DNA from: Rugamonas apoptosis
Lineage (GTDB): Bacteria > Pseudomonadota > Gammaproteobacteria > Burkholderiales > Burkholderiaceae_D
Assembly (NCBI RefSeq): GCF_014042355.1
Contig: NZ_JACEZU010000008.1
Span: 307,368-371,367, forward strand
Direction of reading: 5' to 3'
Length of the DNA stretch: 64,000 nucleotides
A program made the position numbers and the translations under genes. Of this stretch, positions 17,310-25,608 are shown in pieces (position 1 is the first letter of the stretch; each line of letters begins with the position of its first letter). Under the pieces are notes generated by a model. That model saw only the letters and a list, made by a program, of their open reading frames with translations, made no database searches and was not told the origin of the DNA.

Positions 17310-19331
17310 TCAAATTATTGCCGCCAGCCGCGCGCCTTGGTTGATCGCCCGCTTCGCGTCGAGTTCCATGGCCTGGTCGGCGCCGCCGATGAGGTGCGAC
17401 GCCAATCCCAGCTGCTCCAGCTGTTGATGCAGGGTGCGCTGCGGGTCCTGGCCGGCACAGACAATCACGTTATCGACCTCCAGCACACCGGGGCGGCCAT
17501 CCGACATGATGTGCAAACCGGCGTCATCGATCTTCACATAATCCACACCGGCGATCATTTCGACCTGCTTGTGCTTCAAGACGGTTCGGTGTATCCAGCC
17601 GGTGGTCGCGCCCAGTCCGTCCCCGACCTTGCTGGTCTTGCGTTGCAGCAGGTAGATCTTGCGCCGTGGCGCCGTGCGGAGCGGCTTGCGCAGGCCGCCC
17701 GGGTTGCCGATAGTACCGTCGATCCCCCATTCATCAAGGAACAGGGGCAAATCCACGCTGGGGCTGGTTCCCTCATGCGTCAGGAATTCCGCTGTGTCAA
17801 ACCCGATGCCGCCGGCGCCGATAATCGCCACGGTTTTTCCCACCGGCTTCCTGTCGCGCAGGACGTCGAGGTAGCTCAACACCTTGGTATGGGTGATCCC
17901 TTCAATGGCAGGCATGCGCGGAACGATCCCGGTGGCCAGCACGATTTCGTCAAACGCTTGCGCCGCCAGCTCTTGCGCGGAAATGCGCCGGTTCAAACGC
18001 AATTCAACGCCCGTCAACTGAACCTGCTTGTTGAAGTAGCGTATGGTTTCATGGAATTCCTCTTTCCCGGGAATATGCTTGGCAATGTTGAATTGCCCGC
18101 CCACCTCGGCAGACGCGTCGAACAGCGTGACCTGGTGGCCGCGGCCCGCCGCCACAGTTGCAAAGCTCAAGCCTGCCGGCCCCGCGCCAACCACGGCGAT
18201 TTTCTTTTTGGCGGCGGCCGGCAAATAGTTCAGTTCCGTCTCATGGCAGGCGCGCGGATTCACCAGGCAGGAAGTCACCTTGCCGCTAAAGACATGGTCC
18301 AGGCATGCCTGATTGCAGCCGATGCAGGTGTTGATCTCATCGGCGCGCCCGGCGGCGGCTTTGGCGACGAAGAAGGGATCGGCAAGGAAGGGGCGCGCCA
18401 TGGAAATCATATCGGCGCAGCCGTCCTCCAGGATTTGCTCAGCGACTTCCGGCGTATTGATCCGGTTGGTCGCAACCAGAGGAATTGATACCACGCCCTT
18501 CAGTTTTTGCGTGACCCAGGCATAGGCCCCGCGCGGCACCGAGGTGGCGATCGTTGGAATCCGGGCTTCATGCCATCCGATACCGGTATTGATGATCGTG
18601 GCCCCGGCCTGTTCGATCTTTCGGGCAAGCAGCGCGACTTCGTCGAAAGTTGATCCGCCATTGACCAGGTCCAGCGCCGAGAGACGGTAAATGATGATGA
18701 AATTGGTTCCGGTACGCTCGCGTACGCGCTGCACGATGTCGACCGCAAAGCGGATACGGTTCTCGTAGCTGCCACCCCAGCGGTCGGTCCTCAGGTTGGT
18801 ACAACTGGCGATGAACTCGTTGATCAGGTATCCTTCAGACCCCATGATCTCCACGCCGTCGTATCCGGCCTGCTGGGCCAGCCACGCGCAATGCGCATAG
18901 TCGTCGATGGTCTTCAGTACTTCCTCATCGCTCAGCGCACGCGGCACGTAGGGACAGATCGGCGCCTGCAGCGCGCTCGGCGCTACCAGATGTGGATGTT
19001 TCGCATAGCGTCCGAAATGCAGGATCTGCATGGCGATTTTCCCGTTCTCCGCATGGACCGCATCGGTAATGACGCGGTGATGCGAGGCTTCTTCCTCCGT
19101 ATTGAGTTTTCCGCCGACCATGAACGGAATGCCCTCTTCGTTGGGCGAGATGCCGCCGGTCACAATCAGTCCGACCCCGCCTCTGGCGCGTTCGGCATAA
19201 AACGCGGCCATGCGCTCATAGCCGCCTTCCAGTTCTTCCAGTCCGACGTGCATGGAACCCATGAGAACCCTGTTGCGCAGGGTTGTAAAGCCGAGGTCCA
19301 GGGGCGTGAGGAGATGAGCGTAATTTGACAT
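17310..19331 (-). CDS. 2,4-dienoyl-CoA reductase / enoate reductase family flavo-iron-sulfur protein (FadH-like)
   Basis: 673 residues in three parts. An OYE-like FMN barrel (LLTPLDLGFTTLRNRVLMGS to about residue 330) is followed by a 4Fe-4S site (CIGCNQAC, then C after VTS), and then an FAD/NAD(P) domain (IAVVGAGPAGLSFATVAAGR; VAIIGAGGIGFDTAEFL). It reduces a conjugated double bond that ordinary beta-oxidation cannot handle, such as dienoyl-CoAs. As the first gene of the six-gene operon it suggests an unsaturated or cyclic substrate. The promoter just upstream carries two palindromes. Confidence 0.92.
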   Translation of the reverse strand: MSNYAHLLTPLDLGFTTLRNRVLMGSMHVGLEELEGGYERMAAFYAERARGGVGLIVTGGISPNEEGIPFMVGGKLNTEEEASHHRVITDAVHAENGKIAMQILHFGRYAKHPHLVAPSALQAPICPYVPRALSDEEVLKTIDDYAHCAWLAQQAGYDGVEIMGSEGYLINEFIASCTNLRTDRWGGSYENRIRFAVDIVQRVRERTGTNFIIIYRLSALDLVNGGSTFDEVALLARKIEQAGATIINTGIGWHEARIPTIATSVPRGAYAWVTQKLKGVVSIPLVATNRINTPEVAEQILEDGCADMISMARPFLADPFFVAKAAAGRADEINTCIGCNQACLDHVFSGKVTSCLVNPRACHETELNYLPAAAKKKIAVVGAGPAGLSFATVAAGRGHQVTLFDASAEVGGQFNIAKHIPGKEEFHETIRYFNKQVQLTGVELRLNRRISAQELAAQAFDEIVLATGIVPRMPAIEGITHTKVLSYLDVLRDRKPVGKTVAIIGAGGIGFDTAEFLTHEGTSPSVDLPLFLDEWGIDGTIGNPGGLRKPLRTAPRRKIYLLQRKTSKVGDGLGATTGWIHRTVLKHKQVEMIAGVDYVKIDDAGLHIMSDGRPGVLEVDNVIVCAGQDPQRTLHQQLEQLGLASHLIGGADQAMELDAKRAINQGARLAAII

Positions 19332-19352
19332 ATCGGTGTTCTTTCAGTAATA

Positions 19353-19402
19353 AAACGAACGTTCGTGATTTTATAAATGAATATAGATAACGATCGTTAT
19401 CT
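19353..19402. promoter_or_regulatory. Two palindromic operators upstream of the six-gene operon
   Basis: ACGAACGTTCGT at 19355-19366 is a perfect 12-base palindrome, and AGATAACGATCGTTATCT at 19385-19402 is a perfect 18-base palindrome. Both share the core AACG-NN-CGTT. They lie 24 and 54 bases before the FadH-like start, where a TetR repressor would block RNA polymerase. The same core recurs before at least five other genes of this cluster. Confidence 0.75.
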
Positions 19403-19431
19403 TGTCAAGCTCGTGACTACAGTCCACCGCC

Positions 19432-20199
19432 TCAGTTGAACGCGGAAAAATCCGGCGCGCGCCGCTCAAAAAATGCGCTGAACGCTTCCTGCGCTTCACG
19501 TGACTTCAGCCGTTCGGCAAAGGCCAGGCACTCCAGTTCAATGCGCACATCGACCGCCTGTTCACGGTGTTCCAGCATCAGCGACCGAGTCAGGCGCACG
19601 GCGGCCGGTGGCATCGCGGCCAGTTTGGCGGCAGCCGCCAGCGCACGCGGCAGCACCTCGCACGGAGGCAGCACGTCGTTGACCAGGCCCCAGGATTTTG
19701 CCTGCTCCGCCAAGCATGGCTCGCCGAGCAGCAGCAATTCCGCGGCGCGCCGGTGGCCGACGCTGGCCGGCAGCAGCAGGCTCGATGCGAATTCGGGGCA
19801 CAGACCCAGTCTCACGAAGGGGAACTGGATGCTGGCGTTCTGTCCCGCGTAAATCAGGTCGCAATGCAGCAGCACCGTTGCGCCGATGCCGACCGCCGGA
19901 CCATTGACCGCAGCCACCAGCGGCTTTTCCAAAGCGACAACGGCGTGTATGAACGCTTCAGACGGACGGTCCGGCTGCCTCCCTTGGTCACCGGCAAACT
20001 CCGCCAGGTCATTCCCGCTGGTGAAAATCTCTTCGGCGCCATGCAGCAGCAGCGCCCGGATATCGGCGCGAACATTGACTGAGGCCACCAGCCGCGCCAG
20101 TTCCAGGTACATGGCGCCGGTAATTGCATTCTTGCGCTCTAGCCGGTTAAAACCGATCCGAAGCACTCCATTTTCCACCACACTGACGATTTCCTCCAT
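19432..20199 (-). CDS. Enoyl-CoA hydratase/isomerase (crotonase family)
   Basis: 255 residues. Oxyanion-hole segments are FTSGNDLAEF and AVNGPAVGIGATVLLHCDL. The usual second catalytic Glu region reads FVRLGLCPEFASSLLLPASV, so the first Glu position (normally GGG-x-E-L) is altered to GIGATV, while E is kept in PEFASS. That pattern is common in PaaG/isomerase-like crotonases, so isomerase is as likely as hydratase. It is transcribed divergently from the nitronate-monooxygenase-like gene across a promoter with two TetR-type sites. Confidence 0.85.
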   Translation of the reverse strand: MEEIVSVVENGVLRIGFNRLERKNAITGAMYLELARLVASVNVRADIRALLLHGAEEIFTSGNDLAEFAGDQGRQPDRPSEAFIHAVVALEKPLVAAVNGPAVGIGATVLLHCDLIYAGQNASIQFPFVRLGLCPEFASSLLLPASVGHRRAAELLLLGEPCLAEQAKSWGLVNDVLPPCEVLPRALAAAAKLAAMPPAAVRLTRSLMLEHREQAVDVRIELECLAFAERLKSREAQEAFSAFFERRAPDFSAFN

Positions 20200-20422
20200 G
20201 CCATTTCCCCACCGGACTTCCGCCGAATTAAAGAACGAACGTTATCTCAAAAGGCGGAACTTGGTCAAGAATGCGTTGCTGCGCGAATTATTAGCGATTG
20301 ACACGCCTTAGCCATTGCAGTATCGTGGCTTTAAATAACGATCGTTCTTTCATTAAATCGACAGTGTTCTTTCGAAGCGCCGCGCCCTCCTCCTTATCAC
20401 TTACCTGCTTGAGAACTAAACC
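20200..20422. promoter_or_regulatory. Divergent promoter with two TetR-type sites
   Basis: AGAACGAACGTTATCT at 20232-20247 lies 33 bases before the crotonase start. AAATAACGATCGTTCTTT at 20333-20350 lies 73 bases before the flavoprotein start. Both are near-palindromes with the AACG-NN-CGTT core seen at 19355-19402. Each direction therefore seems to have its own operator. Confidence 0.65.
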
Positions 20423-21403
20423 ATGAAAACCCGCATCACCGAACTCTTTGGCATTCAGCACCCCATCATCCAGGGCGGCATGCATTACGTCGGCTTTGCC
20501 GAACTTACGGCAGCCGTATCGAACGCAGGCGGACTTGGCTTCATCACAGGCCTGACACAAAGAACACCGGAACTGCTAGCAAAGGAAATCGCCCGCTGCC
20601 TCGACATGACTGACAAGCCTTTCGGTGTAAATCTCACCTTCCTGCCAACGTTCTCGGCGCCGCCCTACCTGGAATACATCGCAGCGATTAAAGAAAGCGG
20701 CGTGCGCATCATCGAGACGGCGGGCCGCAGTCCCGAGGAATACATGCCGGTCATTAAAGCCGCTGGCATCAAGGTGATTCACAAGTGTACTTCGGTGCGC
20801 CACGCGCTAAAGGCCGAGAACATCGGATGCGATGCGGTCAGTGTGGACGGCTTCGAATGTGGCGGCCACCCCGGGGAAGACGACATCCCCAATATGATCC
20901 TGCTGCCGCGCGCCGCTGAAGAGCTGAAGATCCCGTTCGTGGCTTCCGGCGGCATGGCCGATGGACGCGGCCTGGTGGCAGCGCTGGCCCTGGGTGCGGA
21001 AGGTATAAACATGGGAACGCGTTTCGTCGCGACGAAGGAAGCGCCGGTGCATGAAAACGTGAAACGCGCCATCGTCGAAGCAACGGAACTCGATACCCGC
21101 CTCGTGATGCGACCGCTGCGCAATACCGAGCGCGTACTCAGGAACGCGGGCGTCGAAAAGCTGATCGAGATCGAACGCGAAAAGGGCGCCACGCTCAAGA
21201 TCGGGGACATCTATGAACAGGTCGCCGGCGTCTATCCCAAAGTCATGGTCAACGGCGAAATGGATGCGGGCGCCTGGAGCTGTGGCATGGTGGCCGGCCT
21301 CATCAGAGACATTCCATCGGCAAGGGAGCTTATCGACCGCATCATGGCCGAGGCGGAAGAACTGATACGCGGCCGTCTCGGCGCCATGACCGACCGCGCC
21401 TGA
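20423..21403 (+). CDS. Nitronate monooxygenase / NADH:quinone reductase family FMN protein
   Basis: 326 residues of the 2-nitropropane-dioxygenase TIM-barrel family. FMN contacts include IIQGGMHYVGFAELTAAVSN, the conserved CDAVSVDGFECGGHPGEDD, ASGGMADGRGLVAALALGAE and GTRFVATKEAPVHE. Some proteins with this architecture (PA1024 type) are NADH:quinone reductases rather than nitronate oxidases, and the sequence does not settle it. In a beta-oxidation regulon the family is often found as an auxiliary flavoenzyme. It is the only plus-strand enzyme in this part of the cluster. Confidence 0.85.
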   Translation: MKTRITELFGIQHPIIQGGMHYVGFAELTAAVSNAGGLGFITGLTQRTPELLAKEIARCLDMTDKPFGVNLTFLPTFSAPPYLEYIAAIKESGVRIIETAGRSPEEYMPVIKAAGIKVIHKCTSVRHALKAENIGCDAVSVDGFECGGHPGEDDIPNMILLPRAAEELKIPFVASGGMADGRGLVAALALGAEGINMGTRFVATKEAPVHENVKRAIVEATELDTRLVMRPLRNTERVLRNAGVEKLIEIEREKGATLKIGDIYEQVAGVYPKVMVNGEMDAGAWSCGMVAGLIRDIPSARELIDRIMAEAEELIRGRLGAMTDRA

Positions 21404-21413
21404 GGGGCCTTGC

Positions 21414-21989
21414 TTACGCTGAATCCTTATGCAACAGGGCGTTCTCCAGGAACCCCTTGCCGGCATTCAGCACTTCCCTTCTGGTCTTGTCCGACGCCAT
21501 CGCGCGCGCCAGCACAATGGTGCCGATCATCTGGGCAATCGCTGCCCAAGCGGCTTTGTCGTCGCCCACCTGCTCTGCCCAGACGCCGTGAACGCGCCTG
21601 GCGGCGGCTTCAAAGATCTTCCTGGTCGGCTTGTCCGCCCGCGCGATTTCCGCGCCCAGGCTGGAGGCAACGCAGCCGCTCTCCGGATGCTGGACGTGCC
21701 CCCAGTTCAGGTAACTCTTGAGTTGCCGCGCTATCCATTCATCTTCGGATTCCCCTTCCACCTTGTCGACAAACATGAAAAATCCGTTCTCGACTTCATG
21801 CTTCAGTAGTTCGGAAAACAGTTCATTTTTCGAACTGAAGTGATTGTAGAACGCGCCGCTGGTCAATCCCGCAGCCGCGACCAGGGCATCGACCCCCGTG
21901 ATCGAAAAGCCCTTCTGCTTGGACAACGAAGCCGCCGTTTGGAGCAGGTGTTTCCGGGTATCCGCTTTGTGCGTTGCAGAATAGCGCAT
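21414..21989 (-). CDS. TetR-family transcriptional regulator
   Basis: 191 residues. The N-terminal HTH reads HLLQTAASLSKQKGFSITGV and LVAAAGLTSGAFYNHFSSKN. The C-terminal domain carries a conserved cysteine-containing helix (HPESGCVASSLGAEIARADK). It converges on the flavoprotein gene (ten-base gap). Its promoter contains GCATAACGATCGCAAC at 22069-22084, so it probably represses itself and the palindromes of the neighbouring operons. It and the TetR at 8167 are the two candidates for the shared operator. Confidence 0.87.
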   Translation of the reverse strand: MRYSATHKADTRKHLLQTAASLSKQKGFSITGVDALVAAAGLTSGAFYNHFSSKNELFSELLKHEVENGFFMFVDKVEGESEDEWIARQLKSYLNWGHVQHPESGCVASSLGAEIARADKPTRKIFEAAARRVHGVWAEQVGDDKAAWAAIAQMIGTIVLARAMASDKTRREVLNAGKGFLENALLHKDSA

Positions 21990-22068
21990 GGTGAACTCCG
22001 CCTGAAAAGAAGAATGGATGAAACTCGCCAGCGCAGTATCGCCCGCGCTTGACTTCGGTCCGATTATA

Positions 22069-22084
22069 GCATAACGATCGCAAC
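22069..22084. promoter_or_regulatory. TetR-type operator before the tetR gene
   Basis: GCATAACGATCGCAAC keeps the left half ATAACGATCG of the 19385-19402 palindrome and an imperfect right half. It lies 80 bases before the TetR start, consistent with autoregulation. Confidence 0.5.
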
Positions 22085-22119
22085 TTATTTATGCCGGTGC
22101 CGCGCATTCCGCCGTCCAC

Positions 22120-22156
22120 AAAAAAATGCCCGGGAATCACGCAGATGCCCGGGCAT
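22120..22156 (-). terminator. Rho-independent terminator of the SDR/isomerase pair
   Basis: On the minus strand TGCCCGGG (22155-22148) pairs with CCCGGGCA (22134-22127) across a 13-base loop and is followed directly by seven T (22126-22120). It lies about 110 bases past the isomerase stop. Confidence 0.75.
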
Positions 22157-22265
22157 AAGCCTAAACCAGTGGTGCCACCAATCTAAGCAGGGAGAAAACT
22201 GGCCGGCGGCATCTCATCCGAAGCACGAGGTATCGGACCGGATAGGCTCGCGCTCATCTCCGTAG

Positions 22266-22859
22266 TCACGCCAGCAATGCTTCGCGGACGAAGTCGAGGC
22301 GGTCCTGGCCGAAGTACATCTCGCCGCCAACGAACATGGTGGGTGCGCCGAACAGGCCGCGCCCGACCGCCGCTTCCGTATCGGCGCGCAACTGTTCCTT
22401 GACTGCCGGATCCTGAACCAGCGCCAGGAAGTCTCGCGAATCCAACCCTGCCCGCAGCAGCACTTGCGCCAGCACGGCAGGATCACCCAGGTTCGCGCCT
22501 TCGGCCCACATCGCGCGGAAGATCGCCGCCACGTACGTATCGAATGATTCAGGCTTGCGCATCCAGTAGCCGACCGCGCCGCGCATCAGTTGCAGGGTAT
22601 TGACCGGAAAATGCGGATTGTTCACGAACGGCACGCCGTAGCGCGCCGCATAGCGCTCCATGTCCCGCCGCATCCATGCCGCCTTGCGCGGCACTTGGGC
22701 CGGCGATTGATTGCCCGTGGCCTGAAACACCCCGCCCAGCAGAACAGGATGCAGGCGCAGCTCCGCGCCCGCCGCGCGTGCTATCCCCGACAACTGGGTC
22801 CACGCCAGGTATGACGCGGGACTGCCGAAATCAAAATAGAAATCCGCGTGTCTACTCAT
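22266..22859 (-). CDS. 2-hydroxychromene-2-carboxylate isomerase / DsbA-like glutathione-dependent oxidoreductase
   Basis: About 197 residues from ATG at 22859, preceded by GGAGGAG. Thioredoxin fold of the kappa-GST/DsbA class: the N-terminus has DFYFDFGSPASYLAWTQLSG, where the Ser of GSPxSY is the usual glutathione-contacting residue. The body has PVLLGGVFQATGNQSP and the C-terminus has RGLFGAPTMFVGGEMYFGQD. Characterised relatives isomerise bicyclic aromatic intermediates in naphthalene breakdown; others are general GSH enzymes. Downstream partner of the SDR at 22881. Substrate not determinable. Confidence 0.85.
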   Translation of the reverse strand: MSRHADFYFDFGSPASYLAWTQLSGIARAAGAELRLHPVLLGGVFQATGNQSPAQVPRKAAWMRRDMERYAARYGVPFVNNPHFPVNTLQLMRGAVGYWMRKPESFDTYVAAIFRAMWAEGANLGDPAVLAQVLLRAGLDSRDFLALVQDPAVKEQLRADTEAAVGRGLFGAPTMFVGGEMYFGQDRLDFVREALLA

Positions 22860-22880
22860 GCTCGCTCCTCCATGGCCCAC

Positions 22881-23621
22881 CTACCACTTCTCTATCCATG
22901 GACGCAGGTCCAGCTCATGCGTCCAGGCGTCGCGCGGCTGCACATGCAGGTGCCAGTAATTGTCGGCGATGTGGTCCGGGTTTAGGATGCCTTCCTGGGC
23001 TTTCAGCGCATAGCGCTCGGGGAAATTGTCGCGGATGAAGGCGGTGTCGATGGCGCCGTCGACCACCACGTGCGCCACGTGGATATTGCGCGGCCCCAGT
23101 TCGCGCGCCATACTTTGCACCAGTGCGCGCAGCGCGAACTTGGCCCCGGCGAAGGCGGCGAAATTGGCCGAACCGCGCAGGCCGGCCGTCGCTCCGGTAA
23201 ACAGGATGGTGCCGCGTCCGCGCGCCACCATGCGCCTGGCGACTTCCCGGCCCGTCAGGAAAGCGCTGAAGCACGCCATTTCCCAAATCTTGAAGTACTT
23301 GCGCGCAGTCTCTTCCAGGATGCTGCACGGCACATTGGCGCCAATATTAAACACCATCACCGCGATCGGCGCGATCTCGCGCTCGATTTGATCCACCAGC
23401 GCGACTACCTCTTCTTCCTTGCGCGCATCCGCCCCGAAGGCGACCGCCTCTCCGCCGGCAGCCTGGATTTCCTCCACCAGCGGCCGCAGCTTGTCTGCGC
23501 TACGGCGCGTCACGCACGCGACCATACCTTCCCGCGCAAAACGCCTGGCGATCGCGCTACCCGTAGCGTCGCCCGCGCCGACTATTAGCGCCGCCCGCTT
23601 GCCGGCCTGCCCGTTCTCCAT
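22881..23621 (-). CDS. SDR-family protein of the SDR_c10 type with Phe replacing the catalytic Tyr
   Basis: 246 residues with the SDR fold. The nucleotide loop reads VGAGDATGSAIA, not the canonical TGxxxGIG. At the active site the sequence is FAAFAGAKFALRAL, so the YxxxK tyrosine is Phe while Lys remains. This incomplete active site is known for the SDR_c10 subgroup. The enzyme either uses another proton donor or is a non-canonical reductase. The promoter carries a 14-base inverted repeat, and the isomerase gene follows 21 bases later. Confidence 0.83.
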   Translation of the reverse strand: MENGQAGKRAALIVGAGDATGSAIARRFAREGMVACVTRRSADKLRPLVEEIQAAGGEAVAFGADARKEEEVVALVDQIEREIAPIAVMVFNIGANVPCSILEETARKYFKIWEMACFSAFLTGREVARRMVARGRGTILFTGATAGLRGSANFAAFAGAKFALRALVQSMARELGPRNIHVAHVVVDGAIDTAFIRDNFPERYALKAQEGILNPDHIADNYWHLHVQPRDAWTHELDLRPWIEKW

Positions 23622-23626
23622 GCCAC

Positions 23627-23658
23627 CTCCTTTACATAACGCTAGTTATGTAAAGGAG
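23627..23658. promoter_or_regulatory. Perfect 14-base inverted repeat upstream of the SDR gene
   Basis: CTCCTTTACATAAC (23627-23640) and its exact complement (23645-23658) flank GCTA. The inner part, ATAACGCTAGTTAT, resembles the ATAACGATCGTTAT operators of the cluster. It lies 6-37 bases before the ATG and includes the ribosome site, so it could act on transcription or as an RNA hairpin that hides the start. Confidence 0.7.
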
Positions 23659-23772
23659 TATTGCGTCCGTCATTTAAAAAGTCAAGCGAAATTGGCTGCA
23701 AGCACCCGCCGACCAGGGCATGTGGCGCTAAGGCTTGAGCAATGACGAGGTGGCCATCGTGATTCCTGAGTA

Positions 23773-23796
23773 GGTTGGGGTTGGGGTTGGGGTTGG
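23773..23796 (+). repeat. TTGGGG tandem repeat
   Basis: Three full TTGGGG units preceded and followed by GG pairs (23773-23796), so four or five guanine runs lie within 24 bases. It sits just before the IS256 remnant and in no gene. It could form a G-quadruplex; function unknown. Confidence 0.6.
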
Positions 23797-23825
23797 CAGA
23801 CCTTAACCACTCGGATGTAGTCACG

Positions 23826-24760
23826 ATGACCACGCCCACCGCCCTGGCTTTGACGGAGCTCGCCGCAAGGGGCGCTGATGCCGATTTCATCAAACAAACG
23901 CTTCAATTCGCCTTGCAACGCCTGATGGACATGGACGTCGAGGCCCTGTGCGAAGCGGCCAACGGCGAACGCAGCGAGGAACGCGTCAACAGCCGCAATG
24001 GCTAACGCGAAGGCACACTTGAGACGCACGCTGGCACGCTCGGCCTGAAAATCCCCAAGCTGCGTAGCGGCAGTTATTTCCCCGACTCCCTGGAATCACG
24101 CCGCACCGCGGAGAAGGCGCTCACGGCCGTGATCCAGGAAGTCTACATTCAAGGCATCTCGACCCGCGCCATCGATGAGCTAGTCCAAAGCCATGGGCAT
24201 GAGCGGCGTGTCCAAGAGCCAGGTGTTGCGACTGTGCGAGGAGATCGACGAACTCGTTCAGGCATTCCTACAACGTCCTATCGAGGGTGACTGCCCCCCC
24301 ATGGATCGACGCGACCTACGTCAAAACGCAACAAGCCGGCCGGGTCGTGTCGGTCGCCGTAATAATCGAGGTGGCCATCAACACTGACGGCGTACGTGAA
24401 ATCCTCGGCATCGCCACTGGCGTCTCCGAAGCCGCCCCGTTCTGGACCGAATTCCTGCGCAGCCTGACCCGGCGCGGCCTGTGCGGTCTCAAATTGCTGA
24501 TCTCCGATGTCCATGAATGGCTCAAGGCAGGCGTCGTCAAGGTCCTCAAGAGTGCTTGGCAACGTTGTCGCGCGCTCTTGCTGCGCAACGCGCTGGCGTA
24601 CACCGCCAAAGGACAGCGCCAGGCCGTCATGGCCATGCTCAACACGATCTTCATGCAAGACAACGCGGAGGCGATCAGCGCAGAGTGGCGCGTCGTGTGC
24701 GATCAACTGCGTGCGAAATTTCCCAGGCGGGCCGACATTACATTGAACGTGCATAAACGT
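23826..24760 (+). pseudogene. IS256/Mutator-family transposase, frameshifted and 3'-truncated
   Basis: The three frames together read through a Mutator-type transposase. Frame one (ATG 23826 to stop 24005) gives ADADFIKQTLQFALQRLMDM. The next gives LKIPKLRSGSYFPDSLESRR and IQGISTRAIDELVQ, then MGMSGVSKSQVLRLCEEIDE. After another shift come WIDATYVKTQQAGRVVSVAV, AAPFWTEFLRSLTRRGL and LLISDVHEWLKAGVVKV. At least two frameshifts, one early stop and loss of the last 80-100 residues after about 24745 make it dead. The usual HEGLKA glycine is Trp here. Confidence 0.85.
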
Positions 24761-24770
24761 GCAACGTTTA
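24746..24770. promoter_or_regulatory. Direct repeats before the DeoR gene
   Basis: AACGTGCA occurs at 24746-24753 and 24756-24763, followed by AACGTTTA at 24763-24770, ten bases apart and 32-56 bases before the DeoR ATG. This is a plausible autoregulatory operator with one helical turn between units. Confidence 0.4.
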
Positions 24771-24801
24771 CATTCTCATTCATGCATAGTAGTATCTGTT
24801 C

Positions 24802-25575
24802 ATGAACGAAATTCCCATCGCCAGACGCGACGTCATCACCTCTCGACTCGATAAGGGCTTGCCCGTCGTAGCGGCCGAATTAGCAATCGAGTTTGGCGTA
24901 TCAGAAGACGCCATTCGTCGTGACCTTCGCGCACTTGCTGCTGAAGGCCTCTGTCGTCGCGTATATGGTGGCGCATTGCCTGCCTCCCCCGCGTCCACCC
25001 TGATGGCAATCAGGGTGGATGAGGCGCGCGGCAGGAAAGACCCCTTGGCGCTTGTGGGAGCATCCCTGGTCAAACCTGGCCAGCTAATTTTTCTGGATAG
25101 CGGCAGCAGCAATCTGGCGGTTGTACAGTTCCTGCCAGCGGACAGTCGTATTACGGTTGCCACCAATTCCATTTCGATCGCATCTGAGGTCATAAAGCGC
25201 AAAGATCTTCAGTTGCTGATGATCGGCGGCATTGTGGACCCGCATGTTGGTGGTTGTGTTGACGCTGGCGCGATCACAATGGTTTCGGCGATGAACTTCG
25301 ACCATTGTTTCATTGGTGCTTGCGCGGTAGCAGCTGCAACCGGCGTATGCGCGTTTAACATGGCCGATTCGCTTTTCAAAAAATCACTGGTGACCTCTGG
25401 CCAGCATAACGTGATGCTGGTAACGAGCGAGAAACTTGAAACGCGAGCGCCATATCGCATTAGCGCTATCAACGACATAGACCATTTCATCGTCGAGTTC
25501 GATGCACCCGATGATAAGGCACGGCTGTTAGCACAAGCCGATACCACAGTTCTCAGGGCCGCTGCGCCGATCTGA
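24802..25575 (+). CDS. DeoR/GlpR-family transcriptional repressor
   Basis: 257 residues. The N-terminal DeoR HTH reads GLPVVAAELAIEFGVSEDAI followed by RRDLRALAAEGLCRRVYGGA. The C-terminal sugar-phosphate-sensing domain includes LVKPGQLIFLDSGSSNLAVV and ADSLFKKSLVTSGQHNVML. Such repressors usually bind a phosphorylated sugar. It probably controls the MFS gene 33 bases downstream. Lower GC and different codon use from its neighbours, plus the IS256 remnant directly upstream, point to transfer. Confidence 0.88.
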   Translation: MNEIPIARRDVITSRLDKGLPVVAAELAIEFGVSEDAIRRDLRALAAEGLCRRVYGGALPASPASTLMAIRVDEARGRKDPLALVGASLVKPGQLIFLDSGSSNLAVVQFLPADSRITVATNSISIASEVIKRKDLQLLMIGGIVDPHVGGCVDAGAITMVSAMNFDHCFIGACAVAAATGVCAFNMADSLFKKSLVTSGQHNVMLVTSEKLETRAPYRISAINDIDHFIVEFDAPDDKARLLAQADTTVLRAAAPI

Positions 25576-25608
25576 CCCCGTCACACCGTCAACCTTAAGG
25601 AAAGTATA

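Noticed and set aside
23773..23796. A telomere or linear-replicon end
   Set aside because: Only three units in the middle of a continuous chromosomal segment with genes on both sides.
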